This document shows, piece by piece, positions 41,701 to 48,952 of a stretch of 64,000 nt of DNA. A model generated the notes under the pieces. That model saw nothing but the letters and a program-made list of their open reading frames with translations. It had not been told where the DNA came from and made no database searches. Made by a program: the position numbers and the translations under genes. The stretch is from Peromyscus leucopus (lineage: Eukaryota; Chordata; Mammalia; Rodentia; Cricetidae). Numbering within the stretch: position 1 is the stretch's first letter; the number at the start of each line of letters is the position of its first letter. The stretch lies in NCBI RefSeq assembly GCF_004664715.2, contig NC_051079.1, positions 62,981,660 through 63,045,659 on the forward strand, in the 5' to 3' direction.

Positions 41701-42670
41701 GCGCACACTAGGGAAGCTGTCACTCAAGGTTCCGTCCATGGGAAGCAGCTGTAACTCTAGGCTGTTTCTGAGGCCTTTTTTTTTTTTTCTCCCCAACCAA
41801 GTTATCAAGGGTCTCAGTGTCTGGTTCTTGGGGCTAAGTCGGCATAGGTGTTGATGCTGTGGATTCCTGATTGGATGGAAGGAGATTGGGAACAACAGTA
41901 GCAAGCCCCTGTGCTTAAAGGTGGATTAAGGTGTCTTGTCCCCAGTAGCATGGCAGACCCTGTGTTGAGTCTAGGCTTCCCCTCACTTCCTCTTCTTGTT
42001 TTGTGCTGGTTCTGGGGACTCAAGAGCATGTGTACAAATGGTGTGTGTCTGTATGTGTTTTGACTTGAGGAGGGAAAAGAACCTGGGTCTCCACCACCCG
42101 CCGACTCATGTCTGCCATTTTGCTTTTGTAGATTCCCAACTTCTTCTGGAACCTGGGGATCGGTCACACTGGTGCGTGGTGGCATACTGGGAGGAGAAGA
42201 CGCGAGTCGGGAGGCTCTACTGTGTCCAAGAGCCCTCCCTGGATATCTTCTATGATCTACCTCAGGGGAATGGCTTTTGCCTCGGACAGCTCAATTCGGA
42301 CAACAAGAGTCAGCTGGTGCAAAAAGTGCGGAGCAAGATCGGCTGTGGCATCCAGCTGACACGGGAAGTGGATGGCGTGTGGGTGTACAACCGTAGCAGT
42401 TACCCCATCTTCATCAAGTCCGCCACACTGGACAACCCGGACTCCAGGACGCTGTTGGTGCACAAGGTGTTCCCTGGTTTCTCCATCAAGGCTTTCGACT
42501 ACGAGAAAGCCTATAGCCTGCAGCGGCCCAACGACCACGAGTTCATGCAGCAGCCGTGGACGGGCTTCACGGTGCAGATCAGCTTCGTGAAGGGCTGGGG
42601 CCAGTGTTACACCCGCCAGTTCATCAGCAGCTGCCCGTGCTGGCTGGAGGTCATCTTCAACAGCCGGTAG
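15725..42670 (+). CDS. Smad7: Smad7, inhibitory Smad (complete, 4 coding exons)
   Basis: The spliced CDS join(15725..16343, 17651..17704, 22889..22963, 42132..42670) is 1287 nt and encodes 428 residues. The protein starts MFRTKRSTLVRRLWRS, has a Gly-rich N-terminus with nine Gly in a row at 29-37, a divergent MH1 domain at about 66-209, the PY motif PPPPY at 209-213, a linker, and an MH2 domain at about 263-428. It ends IFNSR and lacks the C-terminal SSxS phospho-acceptor of receptor Smads, as expected of an inhibitory Smad. From family knowledge, Smad7 binds activated type I TGF-beta-family receptors, recruits Smurf1/2 through the PY motif to ubiquitinate them, and is itself induced by Smad3/4 as negative feedback. 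Lys66 and Lys72 align with human Lys64/Lys70, the acetylation/ubiquitination sites; the shift of two comes from the longer Gly run. Human SMAD7 is 426 residues. The identification is secure; exact TSS and 3' end are inferred. Confidence 0.98.
16344..17650 (+). other. Smad7: Smad7 intron 1
   Basis: This 1.3-kb phase-1 intron (GTAAGA..TTTCAG) contains no recognisable SINE. Most of it is ordinary unique sequence; its last 400 bp hold a CpG-rich patch (17225-17530) followed by GATA-like sites (TTATCTG, TTATCAT) just before exon 2. Confidence 0.95.
17225..17530 (+). promoter_or_regulatory. CpG-rich patch in intron 1, possible alternative promoter
   Basis: A local burst of CpG and GC boxes (CCCCGCGG, GCGGCGGCGGCCGC) lies 120-430 bp upstream of exon 2 and is separated from the main island by about 1 kb of CpG-poor sequence. 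A transcript starting here and including exon 2 could start translation at Met218 and give an MH2-only protein. Human has annotated short SMAD7 isoforms of about this kind, from memory. Promoter activity is inferred. Confidence 0.45.
17651..17704 (+). CDS. Smad7: Smad7 coding exon 2 (PY motif)
   Basis: This 54-bp exon completes Glu207 and encodes SPPPPYSRYPMDFLKPT plus the first base of Ala225. The PPPPY motif at 209-213 is the ligand for the WW domains of Smurf-type E3 ligases. The acceptor is TTTCAG|AG and the donor is ACTG|GTGAGT, both strong. Both ends are phase 1, so skipping the exon would keep the frame and remove the PY motif. Met218 (ATG at 17683-17685) is the first Met downstream of the MH1 region and would give a 211-residue product. 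Confidence 0.98.
19180..19400. promoter_or_regulatory. Candidate regulatory block in intron 2
   Basis: Two CCAAT boxes on the same strand (19346-19350, 19368-19372), a TEAD-like GGAATG (19301-19306) and an A/T-rich homeobox-like stretch fall within 220 bp of repeat-free DNA. Enhancer function is only inferred. Confidence 0.3.
22647..22837 (-). repeat. B3 SINE just upstream of exon 3
   Basis: T-run and taatttatttttatgtgtat tail, then aagagcagtcagtgctctta and accactgaaccatttctgta. It leaves only about 50 bp for the branch point and pyrimidine tract of exon 3. Confidence 0.93.
22889..22963 (+). CDS. Smad7: Smad7 coding exon 3 (linker)
   Basis: This 75-bp exon encodes linker residues 225-249 and the first base of Asp250, reading ACPDAVPSSAETGGTNFLAP then GGLS. 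The upstream acceptor lies in a CAG/CAG tandem: using the first AG (ending 22888) gives Ala-Ala-Cys-Pro-Asp, using the second (ending 22891) removes one Ala. The first is preferred because it keeps the family length. Donor is TCAG|GTGAGA. Residue 226 is Ala, where human and mouse Smad7 have Asp as far as I remember. A B3 SINE ends about 50 bp before the exon. Confidence 0.96.
23234..23388 (-). repeat. B2/B3-family SINE, diverged
   Basis: TG-rich start, agagggcagcctataggagt, and the head tgtgagccatcttgccattc in reverse. Confidence 0.75.
23389..25171. other. Unique intron 3 sequence
   Basis: No SINE or exon seen; contains short T, C and A runs only. Confidence 0.55.
25172..25217. repeat. (TG)n microsatellite
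   Basis: About 23 TG units in intron 3. Confidence 0.95.
27560..27587. repeat. 14-bp tandem duplication
   Basis: Two copies of ggctagactagat with a preceding C or G, each holding a CTAGAC Smad-like half-site. Confidence 0.8.
27887..27902. repeat. 16-bp perfect palindrome
   Basis: ATATGGTATACCATAT reads the same on both strands. Confidence 0.9.
28064..28216 (+). repeat. B1 SINE with internal tandem duplication
   Basis: A diverged B1 in which tcggaggcagaagcagtctg plus a few bases is repeated twice in a row. Confidence 0.85.
28340..28428 (+). repeat. B1 SINE fragment
   Basis: ggcagaggcaggcgaatctc and caaggccaatcagggctg with a CAAA-type tail; the 5' part is lost. Confidence 0.75.
28562..28765 (-). 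repeat. B3 SINE
   Basis: cagaagagggcttcagcttc, ggaactggagttacagacag and ggaccatctctccaacccc in reverse. Confidence 0.93.
28766..29204. other. Unique intron 3 sequence
   Basis: No feature recognised. Confidence 0.5.
29205..29482 (-). repeat. Two B1 SINEs in tandem
   Basis: The first (29205-29330) is a cricetid-type copy truncated in its middle. The second (29334-29482) is nearly full length with tagccctggctgttctgg. Confidence 0.92.
29483..33351. other. Long SINE-free block in intron 3
   Basis: 3.9 kb with no recognised SINE; simple runs only (C run 30013-30022, A/T runs 30757-30788). A candidate regulatory block is noted at 30270-30365. Confidence 0.55.
30270..30365. promoter_or_regulatory. 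Candidate ETS/GATA cluster in intron 3
   Basis: Two AGGAAA ETS-like sites (30312-30317, 30332-30337), GCGATAAC and TTGCATCAT lie together in a SINE-free block before a (CT)n run. Function inferred only. Confidence 0.25.
33352..33437 (-). repeat. ID-like element, diverged
   Basis: ggggatcgaacccagggtcc and agcaagcactccaccagtga match the reverse ID body. Confidence 0.75.
35246..35284. repeat. Perfect 15-bp inverted repeat, 9-nt loop
   Basis: CCCTGTCTGTCCAGG (35246-35260) and CCTGGACAGACAGGG (35270-35284) are exact reverse complements around GGCTTCAGG. Each arm holds a Smad half-site (GTCTG / CAGAC). Confidence 0.9.
35602..35710. repeat. Two oligo-T runs (T18 and T44)
   Basis: T18 at 35602-35619 and an uninterrupted T44 at 35667-35710. 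The exact length is likely to be polymorphic or uncertain. Confidence 0.9.
36100..36232 (-). repeat. B1 SINE
   Basis: tcaagacagggtttcctctg and tgtagaccaggctggcctca in reverse orientation. Confidence 0.92.
36463..36618 (-). repeat. B1 SINE with internal partial duplication
   Basis: gagacggggtttctctgtgt, then accaggctga and accaggctgg in quick succession, suggesting a small internal duplication. Confidence 0.9.
36619..37160. other. Unique intron 3 sequence
   Basis: No feature recognised. Confidence 0.5.
37161..37340 (-). repeat. B1 SINE, full-length cricetid type
   Basis: T/C-rich tail, gtagctttgcgcctttcctg, gaccaggctggcctcgaact and gcgtgcgccaccaccgccc. One of the least diverged B1 copies here. 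Confidence 0.97.
37341..38209. other. Unique intron 3 sequence
   Basis: No feature recognised apart from a C run near 37918-37927. Confidence 0.5.
38210..38385 (-). repeat. B2/B3-family SINE
   Basis: ttcatttatttacttgcc tail, then ccatctgggtttcagggatc and ctggtaggccatctgacag. Confidence 0.88.
38398..38551 (-). repeat. B1 SINE
   Basis: tagaccaggctggccttgaa and ttgggattaaaggcgtccac. Confidence 0.93.
38800..39065. promoter_or_regulatory. Candidate A/T-rich regulatory block in intron 3
   Basis: An A/T-rich unique stretch (ggaattttcggcagattcag, taataaaatattgtgagcag, gattagtgagctttttacaa) in otherwise GC-rich intron. The sharp change in composition without a repeat resembles a conserved noncoding element. 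Not tested. Confidence 0.3.
40130..40205. promoter_or_regulatory. Candidate AP-1 element in intron 3
   Basis: A consensus TGAGTCA at 40176-40182 lies in unique sequence beside gtttattagccgttgatgga. AP-1 cooperates with Smads on Smad7, but this distal site is unproven. Confidence 0.35.
40467..40502. repeat. (TG)n microsatellite
   Basis: Interrupted TG repeat with GGG breaks. Confidence 0.9.
42132..42670 (+). CDS. Smad7: Smad7 coding exon 4 (MH2 domain and stop)
   Basis: This exon encodes residues 250-428 and the TAG stop at 42668-42670. The acceptor is TTTTGTAG|ATTCCC. The MH2 domain starts around Trp263 (WCVVAYWEEKTRVGRLY) and contains the L3-loop region VKGWGQCYTRQFISSCPCW before the end EVIFNSR. 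MH2 carries the receptor-binding basic groove and the trimer interface. The lack of SSxS at the C-terminus means it is not activated by receptor phosphorylation. The exon shows no frameshift and no internal stop. It appears identical or nearly so to the known mammalian MH2 domain, so it is under strong constraint. Confidence 0.99.
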
Positions 42671-42733
42671 TTGTGTGTGGGGAGAAGAGGACAGGACGGA
42701 GTGTGAGCCGAGCAGGCCACCGTTCAAACTACT

Positions 42734-42741
42734 TGCTGCTA
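42734..42741 (+). promoter_or_regulatory. Smad7: miR-15/16/195/424/497 8-mer seed match
   Basis: TGCTGCTA matches seed positions 2-8 with an A opposite position 1. This family is a reported regulator of Smad7. Site function is inferred. Confidence 0.55.
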
Positions 42742-43819
42742 ACCTTTCCCTCCCGAGTGCTTGCTTTCCATGCAAACTCTTTGGTCGGTTTTGTTGTTAC
42801 ATTGTTGATTGTTTTGTGTGGGTTTTTTTTTTTTCTTCCCCCTTCTCGTTCTTGTGTGTTTGTTTTGTTTGTCTTGTTTTTGGAGAAATAGCTTATGATG
42901 AGTTTTTGTTTGTTTGTTTTTTGGGTTTTTTGTTGTTTGTTTGTTTTTTTGAGGTGGTGGGTGTGGTTGACAGGACACCTCCCCATATGAAAACGGGAAG
43001 CAGAAGTCAGCACTGTCAATCAAACATGACAGTGGGGTGCTGCCTGCCTCCCCTTCGGATCAGCATTATCAGGAGTGGATGTTTTGAGCGCCGGGGTGTG
43101 CATGCACGGCAGATGGGGGAAATGCTTTTTTTTGTGTTCCTTATGGATGTCCCCGGCTGAGAGGCTGCAGTCTCAAGCTGTGTGTCTCTTGCGCCCTTTG
43201 GACATGCTCAGTGGGGCAGAGGCAGTACCTGGGTAGACTGGCAGCAGGTGTCGCAGCAGCTGCCAAGCTTCGCCCCGGCCCGCCGAAGCCCCTGCCCTGC
43301 CTCCCCCCCCCCCTTTTAGGACACGGGCCTATCCACGGGCTTCTGAGAAGCCAGCCTGCTAGAGGCTGAACCAGAACCAATTGTTTTCACCCCCGTCTCA
43401 CTGCCTGTCACCCGCTGCCATTGTCGTAGCTGTCTTTTTTTGGCCATCTGCTCCTGGATCTCTCTTGAGATGGGCTTCCCGTGGGCTGCAGGGACAGCCC
43501 GGTCACAGTATTGCTAACCCAGGACCCTTGGGCCCTCCTTCAGCGGTCCCCTGCTGTGGTTTTTCATCAGGTTTCTCCCAGATGTGGAAAGTCAGCTCAG
43601 CACCCCATCCTAAGCTTAGCCTGTGTGCTGAGCTCTGTAGACCATCGAGGGGCGTCCCGGGGAGGGAACTGCTCAGTGGCCCCCTTCCCACCCAGAAGGG
43701 CGTGGTCTGTCGTAACGAAGGTACCATCCTAGGCTGACTCCCAGCTCTGCTCTCGACTCATACACTCGTATGATACTTTGACACTGTTCTTAGCTCAATG
43801 AGCATGTTTAGACTTTAAC

Positions 43820-43827
43820 ATAAGCTA
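43820..43827 (+). promoter_or_regulatory. Smad7: miR-21 8-mer seed match
   Basis: ATAAGCTA is a full 8-mer for miR-21. Repression of Smad7 by miR-21, raising TGF-beta signalling in fibrosis, is established, and this is the expected part of the 3' UTR. Confidence 0.75.
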
Positions 43828-44023
43828 TTTTTCTAACTACAAAGGTTTAAATGAACAAGAGAAGCATTCTCATTGGAAATTTAGCATTGTAGTGCTTTGA
43901 GAGAGAAAGGACTCCTTAAAAAAAAAGCTGAGATTTATTAAAGAAATGTATTTTATGTTATATATAAATATATTATTACTTGTAAATATAAAGACGTTTT
44001 ATAAGCATCATTATTTATGTATT

Positions 44024-44030
44024 GTGCAAT
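44024..44030 (+). promoter_or_regulatory. Smad7: miR-25/32/92/363/367 seed match
   Basis: GTGCAAT is a 7-mer match to the miR-25/92 seed, just before the first poly(A) signal. Known to apply to Smad7 in human; function here is inferred. Confidence 0.6.
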
Positions 44031-44046
44031 GTGTATAAACAAGAAA

Positions 44047-44052
44047 AATAAA
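44047..44052 (+). terminator. Smad7: Poly(A) signal AATAAA
   Basis: Canonical hexamer in the A/T-rich end of the 3' UTR. Cleavage would fall near 44065-44080. Confidence 0.7.
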
Positions 44053-44183
44053 GAAAAGATGCACTTTGCTTTAATATAAATGCAAATAACATGCCAAATT
44101 AAAAAAGATAAACACAAGATTGGTGTTTTTTTCTATGGGTGTTATCACCTAGCTGAATGTTTTTCTAAAGGAGTTTATGTTCC

Positions 44184-44189
44184 ATTAAA
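44184..44189 (+). terminator. Smad7: Distal poly(A) signal ATTAAA
   Basis: This common variant hexamer is followed by a GT-rich stretch after about 30 bp, where the T/G-rich downstream element is expected. It probably marks the main mRNA end near 44205. Confidence 0.65.
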
Positions 44190-44205
44190 CAATTTTTAAA
44201 ATGTA

Positions 44206-44789
44206 TACTTCATCCCATGTTGTTCAGCTGCTTTTTCTTTTGCTTGGGGGGAGGCTGGGAGGTTTATCAAAGGTGAATGGGCCGGGGAATAAAGGCTCTG
44301 GGTAGTAGTTGTTCCCAGATCTGGAGACACCCCCCCCCACACACACACACACACTCCCACCCCCGACACACACACAGGCACCCTCTTGTTTGGTGTGGCT
44401 CCAGGTTTCCTAACTGTATATTGGGAAATGACACGGGGGGGAGGGGGGGTGCGGGGAGCCCTAGGCTGGGCGCTTGGAAGTTGGTGGAGTTGGGGAGAAG
44501 GGGTTAGTGGCAGAAGAGCGGGTACACCCTCAAGAACCAGGTTCCCTTGGCTTGTGCCAATTACACACTGAGCCAGGGGCCCCAGGGAGTGGTAGAGGTT
44601 GAGTGTCCCATAGTGATCAGAGGGATGAAGCCTCCGCCTCCCTCCCTCTGGATCCAGACTTCACTCTCAGCTGTCTGCTGGGATATTCATGACAGCTTCT
44701 CCAGGCCTGTGGTCCAGCTCATCCTGAGCTGCTTGCTGGGAACTCCTAAGTACTTGGGCTGCATAAGCTGAGCTGAGATTTTTGTCCAC
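44206..44789. other. Sequence just after Smad7
   Basis: Contains C/CA-rich simple sequence (44331-44377) and no gene. Confidence 0.5.
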
Positions 44790-44993
44790 GTTTTATTAGA
44801 TGAGATTCAGTGTATACATATGTATATACCACGTGCATGCATCATGTCCAAGGAGGTCAGAAAAGAGTCTTAGATTCCCCTAGAACTGGAGTTGTAGGTA
44901 GTTAGCTACCGTGTGGGTGGGTGCTGAGAATTGAACGCAGGACCTCTGAGGGCAACAAATGCTCTAAACTGATGAGCCATCTCTCCAGCCCCA
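44790..44993 (-). repeat. B3 SINE
   Basis: ggtcagaaaagagtcttaga, agaactggagttgtaggtag and gatgagccatctctccagcc. Confidence 0.92.
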
Positions 44994-45057
44994 ATAGTCA
45001 CTTTAAAATACTGAAGGTTCCAGTGGATGCCAGGCGTGCTAAACCATGTAGGACAGC

Positions 45058-45255
45058 AGTACTCAACCTGTGGGGTGTGGCCCCCAAGGGGGTCACAAAT
45101 CAGATAGATATCCTGCATACCAGATATTTACATTACAATTCCTAACAGTATGCTATGAAGTAGCAACAAAATAATCTTAGGGTTGGGGGTCACTGCAACA
45201 TGAGGAACTGTATTAATGGGTTACAGTATTAAGGAAGGTTGGGGATCACTGAAGT
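45058..45255 (-). mobile_element. URR1 non-autonomous hAT-Charlie DNA transposon, second copy
   Basis: Begins cagtactcaacctgtggggt, contains gcataccagatatttacatt, and ends ggttggggatcactg. Opposite orientation to the copy at 8615. Target duplication is no longer clear. Confidence 0.88.
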
Positions 45256-46354
45256 AGGGTGGTGAACCATTTAATTTTTCCCAGGACCCTCTGCAAGAAT
45301 GGAGGTGTGGGGAGGCTAAGGAAGTTAACTGGCAAGTGTGATCACTAAGATGTTTACGGGATGTAATCCTGTGTGGCGGGAGTCCAATAATTCACTTCCA
45401 CTGGCTCTGCTGTGGGAGCAGGGCCTCTGGATTGAGGAGGCAGAAACTCTAGAAGGAGGCTGGAATTGGATATGGCATGTGGATTCTGGTGGGGTGGCGG
45501 ACCGGGTAGGGAGGCTGTCGAGAAGCCTGGCGTTAGGTGGAAGCTGTTACCACCTGCAGTCAGTGTGCCCAGGGCTGGGTTTTTGGCATTAGTCACAGAT
45601 GCCAATATCCCGTCTTCCAGCCTCACTTGAAGGGGTGGGTGATCTGGCTTGGAGCTGGCGGGGTCCGGCAGAGTTGTATTAGCCTCAATGTAGCCAGAGA
45701 ATAAGAATACTTGGTTGGGTTCTGCCCTTGCTAGGCAGTGTTCTGATGTTTCAATTAAGGATTGCCTCATACAGTCTCTACAACTAACCTCTCTGTAGCT
45801 ACACACTGTCACCCCCTTTGTAGAGCAGGCAACTTCTTGGGGTTCCCCCACTGGGAAGTTCAGGTCTGATTTATATGCTTTCTAATCTCTGGGTACGACA
45901 CGGTTAACGTGATCAAAGCAGGTGGATGTGTTTTGCTACGTAAATTCTAGTTTGAAAAGATAGGGACCCTTTTGACTGCTAAGCCCAGGGGCCGGGATTT
46001 GCAAAGTTTGTGTACACCAAGGACTCTCCCAAGATCATGCCACACCACAGAGGAGGCTGGCTGACTTTCCTGACCCAGAGTCTATTCTTTGGGAGGTAAA
46101 TGGGTGGCCCCAGCCCACTCTAGGCTACACAGCTTGCTCCTGAGGCTGATTTGCACAGAGGTGACGGGGGGGGGGGAGATGGGGGGGTGTCACACGTCTC
46201 TCTCTGTTGGTCTGTGTGTTCTCAACTGTTCAAAGAAAGCACAAGCCCCCTGCCATTCCAGGTGTGTCGAAGGCGCGTAGGGTATAAGATATGGTAAGAA
46301 ATAGACTAGGGCTCACAGTTCCAGCCTTAAGAACCAAGCAAGCACAGCTGGGTT
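45256..46354. other. Mostly unique downstream intergenic sequence
   Basis: A weak MIR-like patch may lie near 45720-45850. No gene seen. Confidence 0.45.
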
Positions 46355-46475
46355 TGAGCACACATTTGGGTGAGTCACCCAACACTTCTGACAATTTCTG
46401 AAACAAAATGGGCATTCTACCTGCCTCGCGAGGCCACAGTGTGGATGATTGAGAAAATATATGCAAAGAGCTGGC
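46355..46475 (+). repeat. MIR fragment
   Basis: gggtgagtcacccaacactt, aaacaaaatgggcattctac and gaaaatatatgcaaag follow the MIR layout for this part of the element. Confidence 0.6.
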
Positions 46476-46821
46476 TGAGCCATGTGGGATTGCTAATTTT
46501 GATTCACAGACACAGCGGTTTCATTCAATGGAATCTATTAAGTCATCGATTTGAGGGAGTGGAGATTAAGAGTCCCCCAACCTTCATCCTCCTCTAGAGC
46601 TGCAGACAGGGTTGACTGTCCTCAGGGCGGTCTGCACAAGAAGGGGCCTGAGAGAGCAAGACAGTAAGAGACAGCAGGGGATGGACAATCCCGGGGAGAC
46701 CCATCTGCTCAGGATGCCATCCAACTGTTGAACATAGGCCAGGCAGGAAGCAAGGCCAGCAGAAGCCCTGGCTTGAGAGCCAGGGTGGCCCGGCTTGAGG
46801 CAGGCAGCGTGGATGCAGCCT

Positions 46822-46853
46822 GCACAGAGAACAGCCCGCACAGAGAACAGCCC
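46822..46853. repeat. 16-bp tandem duplication with AGAACA half-sites
   Basis: Two perfect copies of gcacagagaacagccc, each with an AGAACA steroid-receptor-type half-site. Confidence 0.85.
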
Positions 46854-46939
46854 GCACAGTACAGTCCCGGTTTCCTGGCTCTGGAGCAGCAGCAGGGCCC
46901 CAGCTGCCAGCTCAGCACTTTTCCCTCAGCCAGAAGTGC

Positions 46940-47100
46940 CCCCCTCTCTTTCCGAAAGTAATGATTTTCTAAAAATGGAGTCCTTCCCCTCCCCCAGCTG
47001 CAATTAATCTACTGAACACAAAGTGGCCGCTGGAGGAGGCTTCGGGTGAGTTCGGACCAGTGCGAGCTCTTTGATTAATTCAGGGATGATTTAGTGATGG
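46940..47100. promoter_or_regulatory. Candidate downstream enhancer-like block
   Basis: Two TCF/LEF-like cores in opposite orientation (ACAAAG 47018-47023, CTTTGAT 47069-47075) and two TTAAT homeobox cores lie within 100 bp of unique DNA, 2.8 kb past the 3' end. Function inferred only. Confidence 0.3.
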
Positions 47101-47583
47101 GAGGGGCGAGGAGGGGTAGGCGAGTGCACACTGCCTCTGTGGGGACAGGCCGAGCCTACTTTGGGATCTATGTAGTGGCTATCAGACCCACAAAGACTCA
47201 GCCAGGAGCCTCTTCCCTTTGAGTTCATACCAGCCTCTCCGGGTACTTGAGGGCCAGGCACATACTCCAGCTTCAACATCCTTGCATGAACACCAGAAGC
47301 TGAAGAGAGACCTGGGGCTGCCATTTTTGTAGATGCTTTGGAGGAAGGGGTACCAGACACGTGGAAGACGCTTCCTTGTTTCTGAGTTATTACAGTAAAG
47401 GGTGGCCCCAGACTTGGTAGTCTCTCATCTTCTATGGGCACTTGACTGGCAAGTTTGGGCAGAGCTCTGGTCCCGTTGAGCACAATGATTAAAACTGTCA
47501 CCAGGTGTCACAGCCCCCTTCTTGTCTTATCCTGATATATTTTCCTTCACAGTGGTGACATCCAATGTCTTGTACTGTATGAA
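47101..47583. other. Unique intergenic sequence
   Basis: No feature recognised. Confidence 0.5.
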
Positions 47584-47600
47584 CATTTGTCTGTTTATTT

Positions 47601-47647
<47 letters not shown>

Positions 47648-47815
47648 TTTTGGTTTTTCGTGACAGGGTTTCTCTGTGTAGCTTTGCGCCTTTCCTGGAT
47701 CTCGCTCTGTCGACCAGGCTGGCCTTGAACTCACAGAGATCCGCCTGCCTCTGCCTCCCGAGTGCTGGGAATAAAGGCGTGCGCCACCACTGCCCGGCTC
47801 ATTTGTCTGTTTATT
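47584..47815 (-). repeat. B1 SINE with target duplication and (TTTA)n-expanded tail
   Basis: A perfect 16-bp CATTTGTCTGTTTATT flanks the unit (47584-47599, 47800-47815). Between the left copy and the B1 body (about 47651-47799) lies (TTTA)n, the expanded B1 tail. The B1 is cricetid type with gctttgcgcctttcctggat. Confidence 0.96.
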
Positions 47816-47839
47816 GTTTGCTGGCTTGGCTGCTGAGGC

Positions 47840-47940
47840 ACACTAGGATAAGCTCCAAGACAGGAGGGACGTCGCTCCCCAGTATCTAGAATGGTAACCA
47901 GCACATAGTAGACAATGCACATTCTGCTTGAATGAATCCA
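47840..47940 (+). repeat. L2 3'-end fragment
   Basis: ctccccagtatctagaatgg, ccagcacatagtaga and cttgaatgaat match the L2 3' end. The young B1 landed next to this old fragment. Confidence 0.6.
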
Positions 47941-48217
47941 CGTCCAGTGACTAATTTTCCAGGGGGGTCGGGTGGGAGACGCATTCACATTCCAGCCAAA
48001 TGTCTCAAGAACAGTGATACTTAATGAACATTAACTTAATTAGATACTTAATGAAAATAACAAAGAGGTTATTCTCGTTATTTTCTTCCCAAAAGGTGAA
48101 TGAAAAGCCCTCTCCCTTTTGGGGTGGTAATAACCACAGTCACCAGAAGAGTCATAATAGGAACAGCCTAGGGCCTGGCAGGATGGCTCAGTGGGTAAGA
48201 GTGTTTGCCGTATGCAG

Positions 48218-48952
48218 TGTTTGAATTTGTAAGACTGTGGGACTTGGTTAAGTCTGTAAAATTGTTCATTTTGCAATGTTGATTTTAATGTGTGATCTTA
48301 GGGATGAACAAGAAAGGGAAGGCTGTGGCTGGCTTTACAGTGATGTTCATGTGTCAAGTTGACAAGGTGTCAATTGTGCTGGAGAGTTTTATGTCAACTT
48401 GACACAAGCTAGAGTCAGTCATGTGAGAAGAGGGAACCTCATTTAAGAAAATGCCGTCTACGGCCATACCACCCTGAACGCGCCCAATCTCGTCTGATCT
48501 CGGAAGCTAAGCAGGGTCGGGCCTGGTTAGTACTTGGATGGGAGACCCAGTGCTGTAGGCTTAAAAAAAATGATAATAAAATAAAAAAAAAATTTTAAAA
48601 AAAGGAAAAAAAGAAAATGCCTCCTTAAGGTTGGGCTGTAAGGCATTTTCCTAATTAGTGATTGATGGGGGAGGACCCAGATCATGGTGGGTGGTGCCAT
48701 CCCTGGGCTGGTGGTCCTGGTTTCTGAAGAAAGCAGGCTGAGCAAGCCATGGGGAGCAAGCTAATAAGCCGCACCCCTCCATGGCCTCTGCATCAGCTCC
48801 TGCCTCCAGGTTCCTGCCCTGTTTGAGTTCCTGTCCTGACTCCCTTCAGTGATGAACAGTGATGTGGAAGTGTAAACTAAATAAACCCTTTCTCCCCAAG
48901 TTGCTTGGTCATGGTGTTTCATCCCAGCACTAGTAACCCTGACTAGGTTACC
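48218..48952 (+). repeat. Rodent L1-type (Lx-like) 3' end inserted in the SINE
   Basis: Landmarks tgtcaacttgacacaagcta, aagaaagcaggctgagcaag, tggcctctgcatcagctcct and aataaaccctttctccccaa belong to a common rodent repeat that I take to be an old L1 3' end. The family name is from memory and uncertain. A 5S pseudogene interrupts it. Confidence 0.6.
48456..48562 (+). pseudogene. 5S rRNA retropseudogene
   Basis: Positions from gtctacggccataccaccct to ggatgggagacc match 5S rRNA with one change (A in cgcccaatctcg). About 14 nt are then missing before gtgctgtaggctt, so it is 107 nt instead of about 121. An A-rich tail follows, and AAGAAAATGCC flanks both ends (48445-48455, 48611-48621), which shows L1-mediated retroposition. 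The internal box A and box C regions look intact, but the deletion would break the 3' part of the RNA fold. Confidence 0.96.

Larger units (their letters stand above)
22964..42131 (+). other. Smad7: Smad7 intron 3
   Basis: This 19.2-kb phase-1 intron (GTGAGA..TTGTAG) makes up most of the gene. SINEs cluster at 28.0-29.5 kb and 36.1-38.6 kb; long blocks at 23.4-28.0, 29.5-36.1 and 38.6-42.1 kb are unique sequence. In human the equivalent intron carries the colorectal-cancer association signals, so enhancers are plausible here. No second gene was found. Confidence 0.95.
38552..42131. other. SINE-free 3' part of intron 3
   Basis: 3.6 kb free of recognised SINEs up to exon 4, with G runs, a TG repeat at 40467-40502 and several motif-dense stretches. 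Candidate regulatory DNA; no exon seen. Confidence 0.55.
42671..44205 (+). other. Smad7: Smad7 3' UTR
   Basis: The 3' UTR starts after TAG and is T-rich with several TTTG runs (42902-42951). Poly(A) signals are AATAAA at 44047-44052 and ATTAAA at 44184-44189; the human mRNA, from memory, extends past the second, so the end is placed near 44205 with an earlier option near 44070. Seed matches include TGCTGCTA (miR-15/16 family), ATAAGCTA (miR-21) and GTGCAAT (miR-25/92 family). Confidence 0.85.

Noticed and set aside
42257..42775. 172-codon antisense frame opposite exon 4
   Set aside because: Shadow of the highly constrained MH2 coding sequence.
48456..48562. Functional 5S rRNA gene
   Set aside because: About 14 nt are missing, there is one substitution, and the A tail and target duplications show retroposition.
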